A stretch of 52,807 bases of DNA from Circinella minor (Eukaryota > Mucoromycota > Mucoromycetes > Mucorales > Lichtheimiaceae). The notes beneath the pieces are model-generated. The model had not been told where the DNA came from and made no database searches. It saw nothing but the letters and a program-made list of their open reading frames with translations. A program made the position numbers and the translations under genes. Every line of letters begins with the position of its first letter. The stretch's first letter is position 1. The stretch covers positions 1-52,807 of the forward strand of contig JAEPRB010000262.1 of the NCBI GenBank assembly GCA_016758965.1, read 5' to 3'. Of the stretch, positions 48,361 through 52,807 are shown in pieces.

Positions 48361-51036
48361 TATATCGAATTTGCGGTACTCATACCAAAGAGTTATGTAG
48401 CTGGAAAACCAATCCTGTCAAAGTATAAGGCCGAAACTAAAATCACTGACCAGTATCCTGTTAAACCAGTCTATTATGACTATTGTCAAAACGGCTGTCA
48501 GATATATACAGACTATGTCTCGATTGGATGCTCATGTGGCCAGCAACGATACAAGGAAAGTAATCCTAACAAACTTCAGGCTGTATCAACAATGTTGTAC
48601 ATGCCATTAGCTGAACAAATAGCAGCATTAATTTTAAATGACACGAGACGAAAAAAGTTGATGACTTTAATGGATCGCAAAAGTGAAGAGGATGGAGTGC
48701 GAGAAGACATTTTCGATGAAAATATGTATAAGAAGCAGAAACGTTTGTTTAAAGGAGATATGGATATTGCGATCTCATTATATATTGATGGATTTGCACC
48801 TTTTAATAAGGGAAAAACTAGTATGACGATCTTCAATATTATTATTTTAAACCTCTCACCAAAAGAACGGTACGATAAGTTTACTATATATATATATTTA
48901 AAAGAACACCGTACTAAAAACACATTTTCAATTACAGGTATAAGAATGAAAATATGATTCAGGTCTGTGTATTGCCAGTCAAGCTAAAATCGATGGACAA
49001 TTTCCTTGAACCTTTATTTATTGAACTATCCAAACTCCAAACAACCAGTCTAGAAATTAGATGTGGTGCCGGTGTGTTTCGATTAAATGTGCACTTAATG
49101 CTCACGAGCGGTGATATAGTTGCCGTTCAAGAGCTTATTCATCATTCATACCGAGCCCTGTATGGATGCCGGATATACCCTATCAAGGCCGTGAAGGCGT
49201 TAAGTCCCGAAGGTGTTGGTAATGGGAATTACTTCTCAGGCTTGCGTAATAATGTTCACCAATTTCGTGACATTATGCATTACATAGATGGCGCTCCAGT
49301 AAGTGATTGTTAACCAGAATGTGGATCAAATGCACTTATTGTACATATTATAATATTGGTATTTTCGATAAAAAAGAAAACAAAATTTGCAGAATTGAAG
49401 AGTTTCCACGGGGCGTCGTTTTTCGGTTTAGATGAAATGCACTTGATTGGGACCAATGTGTCAAAGCGTATCTGGGAAATGGTTAGTGGATCATTCAAAA
49501 ACACCACTACAATGTTTGAATTAAGCAATGCAGCAAGGCAAATAATCGGAAGTTCCGTTGAAAAATCGACCAGCACCATTCCTTCGTCCATCTTTGAAGG
49601 TGACTTCAGAAGTAAGTTGGAAGATTAACTTATGTTATATACATAGCCACAACTTACTCAATATATAATAGACTACCATACAAAGCCTGGTAACATGAGA
49701 GCGGTGGATTGGACTTGTTTCTTGATGTTTGTGGTCCCTACTATGGTATGTGACATGTTGGAATTACAACTTGGGACGGAACAAGCAGAAGGTGTCATTG
49801 ATGTATTAGCTTCCCTGGTAACAGGGTGTGCTATTGCATTATCTTGGCGGATAACTGAAGAAGATATTATAAAGATGGAAAGGTATGGGATTTTATTAGA
49901 ATAACTACATATATATATGTACATATGGGTTTAATATTATATCAATTGATGGATGAATGTAGCTCCTTTATTAAATGGCACCAACATATGCATGACGTGG
50001 TTCCGACGAATATGTATTCGTCAAATATGCATTATTACCTACAACATATACCGGAGATGGTTAGGTTGCTTGGACCACTTCGTAGTTTCAGTGCACGATC
50101 CATGGAACGTGCTATTGATAAGTCAAATGTCTCGATATTCTAAAGTGTATATTCACAAAATTCTACTAAAACATTGGAGGACTATTTTTAGGATTCTTAA
50201 CGAAGCGCATTAAGTCACAAAAGAATCCAGGTGTCAATGCCGGTAATATACTTCGTCGCCAGCAAGCTTGTAGATACTACAGCTCACTTTTAGAAGATAG
50301 GCAAGTTTCGCATGAAAACATGGATAATACTCGACCAACAGCAGCTTATTCATTAGAAATTACAGATGAAGAATTCGGCGACCCTCTTTCTGACGATGTA
50401 GAACTGTGGGATCATTTTGAACGCGAAGTTGATGATTATAGTGACGTTAATCTGAGTTACTACCTGATTAAATTTTGGCGACGAAAATTCCCAGATGATA
50501 GAATTGGATGGAATGATATAAACGACAGCATTATAGTAGGCAGGCGGCTTTACATGAATGAAGTAGTGTATGATGCGATGAAAACAAAGAGGAAGACGGA
50601 TATATTATGCCATTTTGTAAAAATGGATATAGAAGTGGATCGAAAAAAAGCCCGTCGCAATGCACCAAAGGACCTGCAAGTACAATCATATTTTGGAGAA
50701 CTAATCATATACTTCGCACATGAATATAATGGTAATACAAACAGATTCACTGGTAGGTTAAACACTGCAAACTTTAACAATTTAAATTCATTGGTAGGTG
50801 AAAAGCATATCTTATGCTTAGTAGATATTTTGAATGGCATCGAGCTCAATAGTGCTGGTTGTCCATATGGTCCATATGGAATAGGTCATACTGGTGGTAG
50901 ACGCTATGTTGTTGAAGCAGAAGCAATCACGTGTCATGCTGGTATTTTAAAGATGCCAATGACTAACCGAAAATGCAACATTTATCCAAAAATGATTCCT
51001 AAATCTACAATAGCTGGTGACATTGGATTGTTGTAA
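48361..51036 (+). pseudogene. tnp2/DUF4218-type transposase (5' part damaged)
   Basis: Catalytic part of a CACTA/EnSpm-like DNA transposase. Exons: about 48361-48869, 48938-49298, 49401-49611, 49672-49882, 49963-50117 and 50192-51036. Core motifs: YCQNGCQIYTDYVSIGCSCG-QQRY (tnp2 zinc-binding entry), DIAISLYIDGFAPFNKGKTS, then QVCVLPVKLKSMDNFLEPL, FGLDEMHLIG, and the DUF4218 block LQHIPEMVRLLGPLRSFSARS-MERAIGFLTKRIKSQ. From 48361 to the end the reading frame is continuous when spliced. Upstream, stops at 48018 and 48297, a further stop near 48354 and a frame change near 48360 separate it from the likely N-terminus. The donor after 50117 reads ATAAGT instead of GTAAGT. The copy is probably inactive. 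Proteins of this family cut and rejoin element ends. Confidence 0.8.
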
Positions 51037-51540
51037 AGAAAACAAACCAGAAAACCGCTGAACATCCTGTCAAATTATTATTACCAATACTCAATTTATT
51101 TTATACAGTTTCTTTTTATTATATTCATTTTCATATCTCTTCTTTTCACATCTATATTTTATCTCTCCAAATTATCTTTCTCTTTTTCTTCTTTGTTTAT
51201 TTTTTATATCTTTTGATTTATTCATAGCTTAAAAGCATGAACCTAACAATAGTTATTATATACATCTCTCATAAGTTTAAAAGCAAGTTCAATAACTCAA
51301 TTAACATTATTAGAAGTTTCAAACAGTATTTTTGATTATATATTTTTTAGAGCTCAATATACTTTTATAGTTATTTATCGTTCTAAATTCTCTGTTCTTT
51401 TCGGTTGGTATATCCTTTTACACTTACTTATTATAACAATTTTCCTGATACAAAAGCCAACTGAGCTTTTTTTTAAAAAAAAAAATATGTTACAAATAAA
51501 CCAAATATGATGATGATTTTACATGATTTTACAGAATTTT
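51037..51540. other. Non-coding interior of the element, right side
   Basis: T-rich sequence downstream of the transposase stop. No gene was seen. Confidence 0.5.
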
Positions 51541-51760
51541 ACAGTATTTAGACTATTTTCCTCGCGTTGAACATTTTCAGCTACTCTTCTGTAGATACTC
51601 AATGCATATTTTTCTACTGCTGTCAAACGATCCGCCATGACATTGGTTATAGCAACTTCAGCCCAATGGTTCTTTGTTTCTGTAGTATACAAATGCTAGA
51701 AATCATATTTTAGTACTAGTTTTGGCATAAGTATGGGAACAAATAGTTTCGACATCGGTT

Positions 51761-51973
51761 TTAGAATATTATCTTATAAGATTCGCTTATGTTCTTTTGT
51801 AAAACTGCCCAACGATGTGCTGCAGAATCATTTTCGAATGAGCATATCGTTTCTAATGTTTTAACTAAACACTTTTTGCCTGCGATTTCATCCGTGAACT
51901 TGAAATGCTTATAAAAGTCAACAGGATCAAATATATCATGATTATCTTTAATATAAGTAATGTATGAGTCCAT
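51761..51973 (-). CDS. Small ORF inside the transposon, unrecognised
   Basis: 70-aa frame starting MDSYITYIKDNHDIFDPVD with FKFTDEIAGKKCLVKTL and HRWAVLQKN. Further along the same strand, 51541-51697 contains an open stretch after a TTTCTAG acceptor-like site (HLYTTETKNHWAEVAITN, then VMADRLTAVEKYALSIYRRV). The two could be exons of one accessory gene of about 120 aa, but no canonical donor joins them. Family unknown. Confidence 0.35.
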   Translation of the reverse strand: MDSYITYIKDNHDIFDPVDFYKHFKFTDEIAGKKCLVKTLETICSFENDSAAHRWAVLQKNISESYKIIF

Positions 51974-52131
51974 TTTCAGTAATATGAAGGATCAAATGAA
52001 AGTAGAAAGACCAAGAGTTTAGAAACGAACAAGATTGAAATAAAAGAAGTTTTTTTTTTTTATACAAATAACATAAATAGTGTCCGCGCGTATGATATAT
52101 GAGGTTATTTACGTTTCCGACCATGGCATAA

Positions 52132-52807
52132 CATAATCATCCTTGTCAATTTAAACGCACATTAAAACTTTCTTACTAGCAATCACTCTAACACGTGTGG
52201 GTTCAAAGCATTGGAACCATGGACTAATGGAAATAGTTTGCACGCCAGGTAGTTTGAAGTTTAAACCCAACAATAGTATTCATTCTGGCACCAGCACCCT
52301 CTCACATTACATTCCTTCTTTATAGTATTGCCTACCAACACCCTTAATCCACAGAAATAACATTGAATACATTAATAATTTATATATATATTTATCAAAA
52401 TGTTTCTAATCTACCCATCAATAAGAGTTGCTTATATTGCCATCATGATGTATTTGCTGTTTCTCTATCTATAGTAATAAGTCGAACACGTAGTAGAAAG
52501 ATTGACGGACTACATTCTAGATCAAGAAGGGAATAAAAGACCCAAAGGCAGATACTTTTGATGAATGAATAAAATCTTGTTACCCAAAATGACTTGCTGA
52601 AAACCAGTATGACGACAACAAGGGGGACACATGTGACCGAAATAGCGAAAAGAAATACCGGGTGGTAAGGAAAATCTTTCTTTGCAAATCCTAATTAGTG
52701 TGTGTTTTCCAAGAAAAACAAAGTATCAAATTAGTCTTTACAATCAAAAGTTTCCGATTTCAACCAAGTTCCAAAGTATACCAACCAAATCCATTTAAAC
52801 TGGTGAT
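52132..52807. repeat. Right long terminal inverted repeat (cut by window end)
   Basis: Inverted copy of 43685-44364, running to the last base of the window, where it ends ...CTGGTGAT, complementary to ATCACCAG at 43685. It probably continues outside. Confidence 0.92.

Larger units (their letters stand above)
43685..52807. mobile_element. Large DNA transposon with long TIRs and tnp2-type transposase
   Basis: At least 9.1 kb, bounded by long inverted repeats (43685-44364 and 52132-52807). Cargo: a tnp2/DUF4218-type transposase on plus, a divergent multi-exon gene with a FAR1-like zinc-binding region on minus, and a small minus ORF near 51.8 kb. Transposase family points to the CACTA/EnSpm superfamily, including fungal Plavaka-like elements, but those usually have short terminal repeats. 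The 5' damage in the transposase suggests this copy is no longer autonomous. Target duplications cannot be checked. Confidence 0.8.

Overview
This window looks like AT-rich nuclear DNA from a filamentous fungus, most likely an early-diverging one of the Mucoromycota (Mucorales-like) type. The reasons are the many short introns (about 40-100 nt, GTAAGT/GTATGT donors, TAG/CAG acceptors), long homopolymer tracts between genes, a Ypd1-type phosphorelay protein, an F-BAR RhoGAP and a tandem family of peroxisomal 4CL-like ligases. The taxonomic call is inference. Gene models were built by hand from reading frames, splice motifs and phase agreement. Where exon lengths were summed, the totals divide by three.

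Region 1 (0.3-9.9 kb, minus strand) is a tandem array of three 4-coumarate-CoA-ligase/luciferase-like acyl-CoA synthetases, all ending in the peroxisomal signal SKL. Copies 2 and 3 are intact (both 547 aa). Copy 1 has a frameshifting deletion and a degraded P-loop. A compacted relic of a fourth copy lies near 10.7 kb. Copy 3 lacks three introns that copies 1 and 2 share. Region 2 (10.8-13.8 kb) holds only decayed fragments. COX11 (13.8-14.6 kb, plus) follows, then a PH-domain protein (15.0-16.4 kb, minus) and a 1036-aa F-BAR RhoGAP with a Gln-rich tail (19.6-23.7 kb, minus).

Region 3 holds a YPD1-like histidine phosphotransfer protein (26.4-27.2 kb, plus) and a USE1-type SNARE (28.1-29.6 kb, minus). 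After these comes the most striking locus, a 23-exon gene (30.9-42.1 kb, plus) for a predicted 2974-aa poly(ADP-ribose) polymerase. It has a chromodomain-like N-terminus, a very long ankyrin-repeat array, a WGR domain, a PARP regulatory helical domain, a catalytic domain with the H-Y-E triad, and a C-terminal PBZ-type PAR-binding zinc finger. A perfect 14-bp RFX/Crt1 X-box palindrome lies about 220 bp upstream of its start codon. In yeast this site class controls DNA-damage genes, so one plausible reading is a damage-induced chromatin reader and PAR writer/reader in one chain.

Region 4 (42.6-52.8 kb) is mobile DNA. A 48-nt poly-T tract sits beside an 84-bp MITE with TA duplications. Beyond it is a large element with terminal inverted repeats of at least 675 bp; its right end runs to the last base of the window. 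Two 274-bp direct repeats abut the outer edge of the left repeat. Inside are a tnp2/DUF4218 (CACTA/EnSpm-like) transposase with a damaged 5' part, a divergent multi-exon gene with a FAR1-like zinc-binding region, and a small unrecognised ORF. No tRNA, rRNA or CRISPR array was recognised.
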